NCBI GenBank assembly: GCA_026014745.1
Contig: JAOZHS010000002.1
Span: 248,001-312,000 of the forward strand
Length of the DNA stretch: 64,000 nt
Source: Candidatus Bathyarchaeota archaeon
GTDB lineage: Archaea > Thermoproteota > Bathyarchaeia > Bathyarchaeales > Bathycorpusculaceae
Reading direction: 5' to 3'
Shown: in pieces, positions 16,706 through 24,667 of the stretch
Layout of the letters: each line of letters starts with the position of its first letter
Position numbering within the stretch: position 1 is the stretch's first letter
Position numbers and translations under genes: made by a program
The notes under the pieces: generated by a model
Seen by the model: the letters and a program-made list of their open reading frames with translations, nothing else
What the model was told of the DNA's origin: nothing
Database searches by the model: none

Positions 16706-17212
16706 TCATTGGCTATTTTTGGTTGCCGCATCAAAAAGGTGCTTAACAGCTTTATTTCGACCCCTCTGCGCCAACGTCTCCGCATTCACAACAGTCAATG
16801 CATCGTTTGGACACCATTTGACGCACTGCGGCTCCTTTTCGTCATTTTCAGTGCAATTATTACAGAGGAAAACAACGCGCTTGCCGGGGTGAACAGTTAT
16901 GGCACCGAATTGGCAAGCGTTGATGCACCAGCCGCAGCCGTTGCAGATTTCTTCGTTGACGCGGATGATGCCTGTGGCTTCTTCTTGAGTTAAGGCGTTT
17001 CGTGGGCAAGCTGCAACGCAGGCGGGGTGTTCACAGTGGCGACAACTGATAGCGAGGTTAGTTACAGGGTCAAGACGCATGGCACGGATACGGGATTTAG
17101 TTGGGTTAAAGGTTTTCTCGTTTGCCATGCTGCAGACGTATTCGCAGACCAGACAACCTGTGCATTTTTCAGGGTCAGCAGTTATGAATTTTCGGTCATG
17201 AGGTCGAACCAC
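16706..17212 (-). CDS. four-cluster 4Fe-4S ferredoxin subunit of AOR module 3
   Basis: The third polyferredoxin of the array, 168 residues, with cysteine groups CTGCLVCEYVC, CRHCEHPACVAAC, CNGCGWCINAC and CNNC plus CVKWC, again four predicted [4Fe-4S] clusters. It is clearly more distant from the other two: the last cluster spacing carries an acidic insertion (TENDEKEP), and the N-terminal HDRKFITADPEKC differs. It starts two bases after AOR3. It is the presumed electron acceptor of AOR3, in an AorAB-like pair. Confidence 0.88.
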   Translation of the reverse strand: MVRPHDRKFITADPEKCTGCLVCEYVCSMANEKTFNPTKSRIRAMRLDPVTNLAISCRHCEHPACVAACPRNALTQEEATGIIRVNEEICNGCGWCINACQFGAITVHPGKRVVFLCNNCTENDEKEPQCVKWCPNDALTVVNAETLAQRGRNKAVKHLFDAATKNSQ

Positions 17213-17213
17213 A

Positions 17214-19100
17214 CTATGCGCCTCCCGTCACGGTTTGATTATTAGTGGTTTGAGCATTTTTGACGATAGAAGCTAAATCAGCTAAGCCAAGTGCTTGGAG
17301 ACGATCAACCGTTGGGACGCCATCTTTAGTCCAGCCACGCGCTGCATAGTAGTAATCGAGACCCAATTGAAGTTCGGGGTCGGTTACGCAGACTCCATGT
17401 GTAGGACCACGGTCGGGTATAGGTTGCTTGATTTTATAGGGGACAGTGTCGTATTTGCGGGTGCCTTTGCCTTCTCGGATGTTGAAGAGGCGTGCAAGGT
17501 TTTCTACGCGGTCGCCTACTTGAGCTAATTCTTCGGCTGTCACCGAGATGCCAGTGGCAAGCGTGTAGTACGCGGCAAGTTCGGGGTAGCCTTTGTATAT
17601 GGCGCGGCTGTAGTTGCACAGGATAAGCGAGTCCAAAACGTTGTACATTTGGGTTTCTTCCAGGACTATTTTGCCGCGGCCTGATTCGATTTTTAGGCGA
17701 TTTACTTTTCCTGATATGTCAAGGGTAGCAGCGTTGCTTCTTAGCTGTGAGGCTCCTGAGTAGCTGACGCTAAATGCTAAAGCGGCGGTTTTGAGGCTTC
17801 GGATATCGTAGCCGGGTACTTCTAAGCCTTTGATGTTGCAAGCGTAATTCTCGGCTCCTTTACCGATTAATTCGGCTGCTTTAGCTGTGCCTTCAGCGAG
17901 GATGTTGCCAAGCCAGCCTTCCCGTGTGCCAATTTTTTGAATTATCTCAAGTAGTGCGTCGGCGTTTCCAAATTTGAGTTCTAAACCGTTGGTTTGCGCC
18001 CTTGTAAGTATACCGTGCTCGTATAGGTCCATGGCAAATGCCACTGTGACCCCAGTGGAGGTAACGTCTAAGCCGTACAGGTTGGCTAGATGAATAGCCT
18101 GGACTATTACGTCTAATTGGTCGATACCACAAAGGGGACCCATACTCCAAAGACCCTCAGAAGTGAGACGAACCGTAACACCTTTGAAAGGACCATCAGG
18201 CACAACCGCAATATGGTCACAGGACATACCGCAAGTTGCACATCCAACAATTTTTTTGACGTAAACGCCTGTCAGTTCTTCGCCGCTGATGTTGTCTATG
18301 CCTGCGAAGGCGGCGTTGGTCCAGTTTCGGGTCGGCAACGCAGAAAGCGCATTGAGGACTTCAACGTTTTCGGGGGTGCCTGCGGTTGTGTATTTTTTTG
18401 TTTCAGGGTCTTTCATGCGTTCAAAAATGATTTTGATGAATTCTCGAAAGCCCGCAAAGTCAGCGGCGCCCACGTCATGTGAACCTCGGATGGCGATGGC
18501 TTTGAGGTTTTTACTGCCCATAACGGCGCCTAGTCCTGTGCGCTCGGCACCGTGGAAGCCGTCATTAACTATGGAGGCAAATCGACAGAGTTTCTCTCCT
18601 GCTTCGCCGATGGTGGCGATGCGGATGTAGGGGTCTCCGAATTCATTTTGGATTATTTGCTCCGTTTCGTTGGAGGGTTTGTTTCTGAGTTTTTCGCTGC
18701 CGCGGATTTCGATTGTTTCGTCATCAATCCAAAGATAAGATAAACGGGAAGCTTTGCCCGTTATGACTATGGCGTCGTATCCGGCGCGTTTAAGTTCAGG
18801 ACCGAAAAAGCCGTGAGCGACCGATTCGCCGACTCCGCCTGTGGCAGGGGATTTGGAGACCACGGCGTAGCAGCTGCCGCCTGTTGGAGCCAATGTACCC
18901 GTTAAAGGCCCTGTGGCGAAGACAAGGGGGTTATCAGGATGTAGAGGGTCGGTACCCGCTGAAGAGTTATCCATAAGTAAACGTATGCCTAAGCCGACGC
19001 CGCCGAGATAGGCTTTAGCCAAATCATTAGTGAGGGTTCTGGTTTTTGTTTGCCCAGTAGTGAGGTTAACATACAAGATTTTTCCTGCATAAGCAAACAT
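17214..19100 (-). CDS. aor: aldehyde ferredoxin oxidoreductase, divergent module 3
   Basis: An AOR-family protein of 628 residues. The cluster ligands are kept (CATCGMSC and the later SLILCNYS). However, the segment equivalent to RMEYDNLW reads RLTSEGLW, so threonine replaces the position aligned with Glu313 and a glutamate appears two residues later. Other blocks (TGPLTGTLAPTGGSCYAV) also differ from copies 1 and 2. It may use a different substrate or belong to another branch, such as the WOR or GOR types. It begins at ATG 19100, 42 bases from its TATA element, and is followed by its ferredoxin. Confidence 0.9.
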   Translation of the reverse strand: MFAYAGKILYVNLTTGQTKTRTLTNDLAKAYLGGVGLGIRLLMDNSSAGTDPLHPDNPLVFATGPLTGTLAPTGGSCYAVVSKSPATGGVGESVAHGFFGPELKRAGYDAIVITGKASRLSYLWIDDETIEIRGSEKLRNKPSNETEQIIQNEFGDPYIRIATIGEAGEKLCRFASIVNDGFHGAERTGLGAVMGSKNLKAIAIRGSHDVGAADFAGFREFIKIIFERMKDPETKKYTTAGTPENVEVLNALSALPTRNWTNAAFAGIDNISGEELTGVYVKKIVGCATCGMSCDHIAVVPDGPFKGVTVRLTSEGLWSMGPLCGIDQLDVIVQAIHLANLYGLDVTSTGVTVAFAMDLYEHGILTRAQTNGLELKFGNADALLEIIQKIGTREGWLGNILAEGTAKAAELIGKGAENYACNIKGLEVPGYDIRSLKTAALAFSVSYSGASQLRSNAATLDISGKVNRLKIESGRGKIVLEETQMYNVLDSLILCNYSRAIYKGYPELAAYYTLATGISVTAEELAQVGDRVENLARLFNIREGKGTRKYDTVPYKIKQPIPDRGPTHGVCVTDPELQLGLDYYYAARGWTKDGVPTVDRLQALGLADLASIVKNAQTTNNQTVTGGA

Positions 19101-19141
19101 GATGCTTCCTCAGTTAAGAAGACTCTTAGTTAATTGAAAAC

Positions 19142-19158
19142 TATATTAATATAATGGG
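19142..19158 (-). promoter_or_regulatory. shared aor promoter element, divergent copy 3
   Basis: Reads TATATTAATATAATGGG on the plus strand against TATATTAAGCTAATGGG in copies 1 and 2. Both the TATA box and the GGG-side block are kept, at the same distance from the start codon as in the other modules. Confidence 0.6.
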
Positions 19159-19260
19159 ATACATGTTAAAAAAATTCCGAACAAACCAAAGCATTTCTGA
19201 ATTAGAAGCGAAAACTTAAAGCCACCCCAAATCTTCCCAATCTAGTAGGCGAAAAACCTT

Positions 19261-20337
19261 TTGACACGCACCCAAAGCCTAAAAACAGCCGCTGCCAAAC
19301 AAGGCAAACCTGACACATACGCAATTTTTAACCCCACAAACATAACCTACTACACCAACTTCCCAGCCGCAACCGCCCTGCTTATCCCGCCTGAAGGCAA
19401 AAACATCCTCTACGTCTCGGGAACCAACTATGAACAAGCCAAAGCCGAAGCCCAAAACGTGACCGTGGAACTGCTCCGTCGCGGGGAGAGCGTTTATGAA
19501 AAAATCGCACAGCAGGTCCCTAACATGAAAATCGGCGTGGACACGTTGAGTTTTGAGAGTTGGCGTTTATTTTCGAAAATCTTGGGGGGAGCGGACAAGC
19601 TTGATTCCGTTGGCAGCATTATTCGTGACCAGCGTGCCGTCAAAGACGCACAAGAAATCGAGCTTATCCAAGCTGCCTGCAAAATCGCGGATATAGGCAT
19701 CCAAACAGCCGCGGAGTTCATCCGTCCCGGCTTAAAAGACAAAGAAGTTGCCGCTGAAGTGGAGTATGCAATGCGTAAGGCGGGGTCTGATGGCACTGCC
19801 TTTGAAACCATTGTGGCATCGGGGCATTGCTGCGCGTATCCTCATGGCACATTCACCGAGAAAACCATTCAAGAAGGCGACTTAGTGGTCGTGGACATTG
19901 GCGCCACCATCAAGTTTTACCGCTCCGACATAACCCGCACCTTCGCCGCAAACAGCCCCACCGAGAAACAACGCCGCATCTACGAAGCCGTAAAATTAGC
20001 CCACCAAGCAGCATACCAAAAAATCAAACCCCACGTCTTGGCACGGGAAGTAGATATGGCAGCAAGACAAGTGATTGAAACTGCTGGGTTCGCCGAATTC
20101 TTCGTACACAATCTGGGGCATGGAGTCGGCTTGGAGGTACATGAAGCGCCTGTGCTGAGTCCTGACAGCAAAGACCTCCTCGAAGAAGGCAACGTAGTCA
20201 CAGATGAGCCAGGGGTTTATCTTCCTGGGTACGGCGGCGTCCGAATAGAAGATACCGTGCATGTCACGGAGAATGGCGCAGAAAAGTTAACACATGCGCC
20301 TATCGGGTTATCTGCGGAATTTCCTGAAAGAAAATAG
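19261..20337 (+). CDS. Xaa-Pro peptidase, M24 family
   Basis: A cytoplasmic metallopeptidase that removes N-terminal residues before proline. The N-terminal creatinase-like domain covers about residues 1-125, and the pita-bread catalytic domain follows. All five metal ligands can be seen in order: the aspartates in VVVDIGAT and RSDITRTF, the histidine in HNLGHGVGLEVHE, the glutamate in TDEPGVY and the final glutamate in GGVRIED. The length of 358 is typical of archaeal PepQ. Start is TTG at 19261 with no in-frame ATG nearby. The gene diverges from AOR3 and its end overlaps the next reverse gene by 30 bases. Confidence 0.9.
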   Translation: MTRTQSLKTAAAKQGKPDTYAIFNPTNITYYTNFPAATALLIPPEGKNILYVSGTNYEQAKAEAQNVTVELLRRGESVYEKIAQQVPNMKIGVDTLSFESWRLFSKILGGADKLDSVGSIIRDQRAVKDAQEIELIQAACKIADIGIQTAAEFIRPGLKDKEVAAEVEYAMRKAGSDGTAFETIVASGHCCAYPHGTFTEKTIQEGDLVVVDIGATIKFYRSDITRTFAANSPTEKQRRIYEAVKLAHQAAYQKIKPHVLAREVDMAARQVIETAGFAEFFVHNLGHGVGLEVHEAPVLSPDSKDLLEEGNVVTDEPGVYLPGYGGVRIEDTVHVTENGAEKLTHAPIGLSAEFPERK

Positions 20338-21003
20338 CAAACCCACGGCAGCTGTCAGAGTCGTGGCAAAAGCCGCTATGATAAACACCGTTGGGGAGAC
20401 AGAGGACAAAGGTGTTGGCTGCTGAGCTACAACAATAAAGGTGCATTGTGCAGAATTGTTAACCTGCCTGATTTGGTCGCTTTCTTGAATTTCTTGACCA
20501 AACGAATCGGAAAAAGCACTGTGTGTTAAGTTGCCAAAATACGCCAGCCCCTCTGCAGTAATTGTTACGCTGTGTTGCCCAGCGGATAGCTGCCCAAGAT
20601 TAACAGAGTAATGGGAGATGCCGCTTTGGGGATTGTATATGTGGCTTGCTTTTAGTGGTGACTCTGAAATTTTGTTTGCGGCAATTTCAGGGTTATCGTC
20701 TAGCGAAAACCTAACATCCGTTAGTTGACCCATGGTGGTGGCATAAGACTCAGGGTAGAAACGATGTGATGTGCTGTACCAGTCAGTTATAGGCACAGAC
20801 ACCGTAAAATTAAGCCACACCTCACTGCCAATCCAGTGCTGCCCAGTCCAAGTGGGCGATTCGATGATAATTACGGGCGCGACGGGTTCATCGGACCAAG
20901 AACCACTCGGCATAAAAGGATTCGCCAAAGCAACCCCGACAAACAGCATAAACGTCAATGCCGCAATAACTGCAAAGCTTAACGGAAAGGCTTTCCTGTC
21001 CAT
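20308..21003 (-). CDS. anchored surface protein, function unknown
   Basis: A 231-residue protein with an N-terminal signal peptide (basic MDRKAF, then a hydrophobic stretch to about residue 27, followed by ANPFMPSG). The extracytoplasmic body is beta-rich, and a C-terminal membrane segment (VFIIAAFATTLTAAVGLLFSF) ends in a basic FRKFRR stop. This is the layout of several other genes in the window and marks a cell-surface protein. No enzyme motif was recognised; the body resembles immunoglobulin-like folds only in composition. Its stop lies inside the 3' end of the M24 peptidase gene. Confidence 0.7.
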   Translation of the reverse strand: MDRKAFPLSFAVIAALTFMLFVGVALANPFMPSGSWSDEPVAPVIIIESPTWTGQHWIGSEVWLNFTVSVPITDWYSTSHRFYPESYATTMGQLTDVRFSLDDNPEIAANKISESPLKASHIYNPQSGISHYSVNLGQLSAGQHSVTITAEGLAYFGNLTHSAFSDSFGQEIQESDQIRQVNNSAQCTFIVVAQQPTPLSSVSPTVFIIAAFATTLTAAVGLLFSFRKFRR

Positions 21004-21180
21004 GCCTATTCATCAGTTTCTCTTTTAATTTAAAAAGCTAAAAAGCGTTTTCGTCAAAGTTTCTTGACTAACGCAACAGTACAAAGACAAGCTATTGTTT
21101 AGGGCTTGAAGTATCTAGAGTACGTGTATGGCGCGAAGGTCATGTCTGTTTATGAGGTTATCCAAGAAATAGTCAAATAA

Positions 21181-21393
21181 CTATTTGCGAGGGCGACGGC
21201 TGGTTTGGGTTATGGCGGCGCCGACAAGCACCCCAACAGCTAAGGCAACGGAAGCGATAGCGAAGGTTTCATGATGTATATCACCCAGTTGGAACCATAC
21301 GCCAAACGTGACTTTCTGCTGATACAGAATCAAAAACGCCACAGCAAAAAAGACCACTGCGACAAGCACCGCTACCCAACGATTACTCACCAA
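21181..21393 (-). CDS. small two-helix membrane protein
   Basis: Seventy residues with two hydrophobic helices (about 7-25 and 41-58) linked by a short polar loop (YQQKVTFGVWFQLGDIHHE), ending in basic TSRRPRK. The family is unknown. No neighbour on the same strand is close enough to define an operon. The clean membrane pattern supports a real gene. Confidence 0.5.
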   Translation of the reverse strand: MVSNRWVAVLVAVVFFAVAFLILYQQKVTFGVWFQLGDIHHETFAIASVALAVGVLVGAAITQTSRRPRK

Positions 21394-21565
21394 AAATCGC
21401 CTAAGTGAACAAGGGAACGGTGGGGTTTAAAGTTAGCTGAAAAACGGCTGGAGCCTACGCGGGTTAGGTGTTCTTTGAAAGAACAAGCTTGTTCTTGGAG
21501 GAGAATTATGTGCCGCTCTGCCTGACTAGGAAGCGGCGAAAATCGAGAAAAAACTACTCACAGGG

Positions 21566-21742
21566 TCAGGTGGCTATTTCGGCGTCTGCGGCGCCGCCAA
21601 TTAGATTGGTGATTCTTACTCGTACATGGCTGTTGAGTTTTGCGCCCTTTATGAAGACGGGAAAGTTTTTGATTTTGGCGACACCCTCCCCGTTGGGGGC
21701 AACATCAAAAATGTCAACTTCAAATTCGTCCCCAATATCCAT
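21566..21742 (-). CDS. small TRAM-domain protein
   Basis: A 58-residue protein starting MDIGDEFEVDIFDV, followed by APNGEGVAKIKNFPVFI and VRVRITNLIGG. These are the two conserved blocks of the TRAM RNA-binding domain found in short archaeal proteins; the glycine-rich GEGVAKI loop is diagnostic. The frame stays open upstream of the ATG and encodes an N-terminal NRGRGVAYP-like tail that is usual in this family. The in-frame stop at its far end and the lack of an upstream ATG/GTG/TTG make the ATG at 21742 the best start. Small TRAM proteins are thought to act as RNA chaperones. Confidence 0.78.
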   Translation of the reverse strand: MDIGDEFEVDIFDVAPNGEGVAKIKNFPVFIKGAKLNSHVRVRITNLIGGAADAEIAT

Positions 21743-21908
21743 TGGGTAGGCTACGCCTCTACCGCGGTTTTTGGCGTTTCTTGGTGCTCGTTTTTTTGGA
21801 CTTATGGTTCAATTCCTCTGTTATAACACAATACAATCTAATGAGGCATAAGGCTTTTTCTTTAGAAGCCCAAAAAAGGATACGCACTATTATTCGTGAA
21901 ATATAATG

Positions 21909-21982
21909 TGGGCCCGGCCGGATTTGAACCAGCGACCAACAGATTATGAGTCTGGCGCTCCACCGAGCTGAGCTACGGGCCC
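21909..21982 (-). tRNA. tRNA with anticodon CAT (Met elongator or Ile2)
   Basis: A 74-base cloverleaf with acceptor stem GGGCCCG paired with CGGGCCC and discriminator A. The D arm is GCTCAGCTCGGTGGAGC, the anticodon loop is CTCATAA and the T arm is GCTGGTTCAAATCCGGC. The anticodon stem has a C-U mismatch at its base (27-43). The CAT anticodon fits elongator methionine, or isoleucine if the C is modified to agmatidine. The GGGCCCGTAGC beginning is also common in archaeal Ile2 tRNAs, so identity is left open. No intron is present and CCA is not encoded. Confidence 0.92.
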
Positions 21983-22153
21983 ACAAGACTAACCTGCCTA
22001 ATATTGCTCTCTCAAACCACATTTAAACATTTTCCGAGCCACACAACAACCCAGAGATAAATTAGAAAGGAAGACTTAAGTCAAGAAAATTTGACACCGC
22101 CAGTCAATAAAGGTTGACGACAAATCTTTTATCATTAAAGATGCGAAGAGGAA

Positions 22154-23920
22154 ATGGCGAAAACAAGGTTGAAAACTTGGGGCGCAATCGGCATACTTCT
22201 TATGGTAGTTATAGCGTTTGTGCCGCTCTCCAGCGCGGACTGGCCCATGTTTCATTCTAATCCAGCCAAAGATGGCATTGGCACAGGTGCGCCAATATAC
22301 AGTTTAACGTTACTCTGGAACTTCTCCACAGGAGACACTGTAAACACATCGCCTACGGTAGTCAATGGCACAGTGTATGTGACTGCAGGCGGCTATATCT
22401 ATGCTTTAAACGCTGCCACGGGGGTTCAGCAATGGAGATATCGCCCCGTAGACAACTCAATGGATTCTTCTCCCGCAGTCGATAATGGCATAGTCTATGT
22501 AATGGGTGGACCACGAAAGGTCTATGCAGTTAATGCATCAAACGGAGAGTTTCTGTGGGGCTCACAAATTTATGAAGATTTTGCTTCACCGCCAACTGTG
22601 GCAAACGGGATTGTTTACATAGGCACACGTAATACCTATCACCTACCAGATTTTTTGGCGTTCAACGCCACCACAGGAGTTCAAATTTGGAATTTCACTA
22701 CCGGGCAAGGCGGCGCCGAATATAGTTCTCCCGCAGTAGTTAACGGCATAGTCTACTTTGGAGCAGAAGATGGCTGCGTTTACGCATTAAATGCTACTAA
22801 CGGTTTTCAAATCTGGAAGTACACCGCCTATTCAAGCGCCATTATCACTTCGTCGCCTGCAGTTATCGACAACACGGTTTACATAGCCATTAGCGGTCAT
22901 GAACTTAACACCTATACTTTGTTTGCGTTGAACGCTAGCACGGGAGAAAGATTTTGGAGTTATACCTCTAGTGGGGGTCAGAATTATTTTACAACTTCTC
23001 CCGCTGTTGCGAATGGTGTTATATACATCGGTTCAAGAGACGGCGATGTGTATGCTTTTAACGCTTTAACTGGCGCACAAATCTGGAAAGTAACGGCAGG
23101 CACTTGGCTTTTTTCGTCACCAGCAGTCGTTGATACTGTGCTTTACTTAGGTTCAGGTGACGGAAATGTTTACGCATTAAACTGCAGTGACGGCAGTTTA
23201 ATCTCAAATTATACGGTTAATAACATTCCCGGCAGGTGGGTTTATTCATCTCCCGCAGTTGTCAACGGCGTTGTATACATAGGCTCAGGCGACCATAACG
23301 TCTATGCCTTAAATGGATCACTCGAACCTTTACCTCCGAAGGCGACGCCCACCCCGACAATCCAACCCACATCGTCCTCCACAAAAACCTCAACGCCAGC
23401 ACCAACGCCAAAACCTACTACAACCCCTTCATCTAAACCACCAACCCCAACCCAAACGCCCGATATAACAATAATACAAGCAATAAAAAACAACGGAGAA
23501 AACGTGACCCTAAACATCGAGGGCAATATTACCTATGCACAAATCTTAGGCACCACCATAACTAACAATGAGTCAACACTCACCACAACCGTTGGGTTCA
23601 CATTAACTGGACAAACAGGAACAGCAGGCTTCGGTAACATAACCCTTCCAAGAAGCGCCATACCCTACGGAACCACGCCCACCATCTACATTGATAACCA
23701 AAAAACCCAAACCCAAGGCTTCACCCAAGACGCAGACAACTATTACGTTTGGTTTACAACCCACTTCAGCACCCATAACGTCTCAATCGTGTTCGCCGCA
23801 GCATCAGCCGAGGTACAGCCTCAAACGTTCCTTCAACCAGTAATTATTGCAGTAATGGCAGTGATAGTTCTCATAGCATTAGGTGCATTAGGGATTCAGT
23901 TAAGAAAAGCAAAAAGTTAA
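22154..23920 (+). CDS. cell-surface PQQ-like beta-propeller protein
   Basis: A 588-residue exported protein. The signal peptide covers residues 1-28 (hydrophobic GILLMVVIAFVPL, then SSADW). Residues 35-390 hold at least eight repeats of the PQQ/outer-membrane-assembly type, each with a core like GIVYFGAEDGCVYALNATNG and a following W. A threonine-proline linker (about residues 394-440, TPTPT and PKPTTTPS) leads to a C-terminal beta domain and a membrane anchor (VIIAVMAVIVLIALGALGI, RKAKS). Lack of PQQ-dehydrogenase residues suggests binding or scaffolding rather than catalysis. A frameshifted relative lies at 28.6 kb. Confidence 0.85.
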   Translation: MAKTRLKTWGAIGILLMVVIAFVPLSSADWPMFHSNPAKDGIGTGAPIYSLTLLWNFSTGDTVNTSPTVVNGTVYVTAGGYIYALNAATGVQQWRYRPVDNSMDSSPAVDNGIVYVMGGPRKVYAVNASNGEFLWGSQIYEDFASPPTVANGIVYIGTRNTYHLPDFLAFNATTGVQIWNFTTGQGGAEYSSPAVVNGIVYFGAEDGCVYALNATNGFQIWKYTAYSSAIITSSPAVIDNTVYIAISGHELNTYTLFALNASTGERFWSYTSSGGQNYFTTSPAVANGVIYIGSRDGDVYAFNALTGAQIWKVTAGTWLFSSPAVVDTVLYLGSGDGNVYALNCSDGSLISNYTVNNIPGRWVYSSPAVVNGVVYIGSGDHNVYALNGSLEPLPPKATPTPTIQPTSSSTKTSTPAPTPKPTTTPSSKPPTPTQTPDITIIQAIKNNGENVTLNIEGNITYAQILGTTITNNESTLTTTVGFTLTGQTGTAGFGNITLPRSAIPYGTTPTIYIDNQKTQTQGFTQDADNYYVWFTTHFSTHNVSIVFAAASAEVQPQTFLQPVIIAVMAVIVLIALGALGIQLRKAKS

Positions 23921-24168
23921 GGTTTACCGAACCATTTTTGGACCCATGCAGTGTACATGGAGAGGCACTCTTTTTGGTAGGCGTCTTCGCTTTCTTCGCG
24001 CAGGCAACTGGCGAGTTCGAGGTTGCGGCTAAGTTCAGCTTGGGCTTCTTGGAGCGCGGTTTGCACGTCGTCAAGCATGTCGTTGCCGCCTTGGGCGTAG
24101 TCTTTTAGTGCTGCTTGCAGGAATGCGCGTTTTTGTTGGATTAATTCTTGGATTTTGCCATCAACCAT
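23917..24168 (-). CDS. small helical protein, unknown
   Basis: An 83-residue, mostly alpha-helical protein with an acidic, glutamine-rich middle (VQTALQEAQAELSRNLELAS) that suits a coiled coil. It contains two cysteines (SCLREES, KECLSM) and ends in a tryptophan-containing WVQKWFGKP. No family is recognised. It converges on the propeller gene with a 4-base overlap of stop codons. The gene is likely real given composition and a clean start at 24168. Confidence 0.55.
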   Translation of the reverse strand: MVDGKIQELIQQKRAFLQAALKDYAQGGNDMLDDVQTALQEAQAELSRNLELASCLREESEDAYQKECLSMYTAWVQKWFGKP

Positions 24169-24332
24169 ACATGTTTCCTCGGTTAGGGTGGGATGGCTTG
24201 TTTAGCTTCACGGGTTGATTTGAATGTTTCCCACCCACCGCAACTCAAACAGTTGTTCAGTTTTTTATGCAGAACCCAGATAAGCCCCGTATATCACTAT
24301 CAAGCTACCGATAACTAAGTTTTGGTGAGAGT

Positions 24333-24662
24333 ATGGTTTTTGAACAAGCAGCCCAAACCCAAGACATCCCAGCGGGACAAATGAAAGCAGTCAAAATTGG
24401 AACCCAAGAGGTTTTAATCGCAAACATAAACGGCGCCTTCTATGCGGTCAGCAACGTGTGCACCCATCAAGGCGGCAACCTCTCTAAAGGCAAACTAGAA
24501 GGCAACGTCATAACCTGCCCTAGACACAAAGCCCAATTTGACTTAACCAATGGCAAAGTCGTTTCGCCGCCAAAAATCATGTTTATGCACCCAACAATCA
24601 GCGACCTGCCTACGTTCACTGCAAAAGTCGAAGGCAACAAAATCCTAATAGAACTCAAATAG
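24333..24662 (+). CDS. Rieske 2Fe-2S ferredoxin
   Basis: A 109-residue soluble Rieske protein. The [2Fe-2S] ligands are in CTHQGG (Cys and His) and CPRHKAQF (Cys and His), 17 residues apart, as in ferredoxin components of ring-hydroxylating oxygenases and the NirD-type proteins. It has neither a membrane anchor nor a signal peptide. It would transfer electrons in the cytoplasm to an unknown partner, because no oxygenase or reductase gene lies beside it. Start ATG at 24333 follows GGTGAG. Confidence 0.88.
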   Translation: MVFEQAAQTQDIPAGQMKAVKIGTQEVLIANINGAFYAVSNVCTHQGGNLSKGKLEGNVITCPRHKAQFDLTNGKVVSPPKIMFMHPTISDLPTFTAKVEGNKILIELK

Positions 24663-24667
24663 CCACG

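Noticed and set aside
21759-22022. Reverse ORF of 87 codons covering the CAT tRNA
   Set aside because: It is a shadow of the tRNA and its flank; the coding signal in this area is the TRAM gene.
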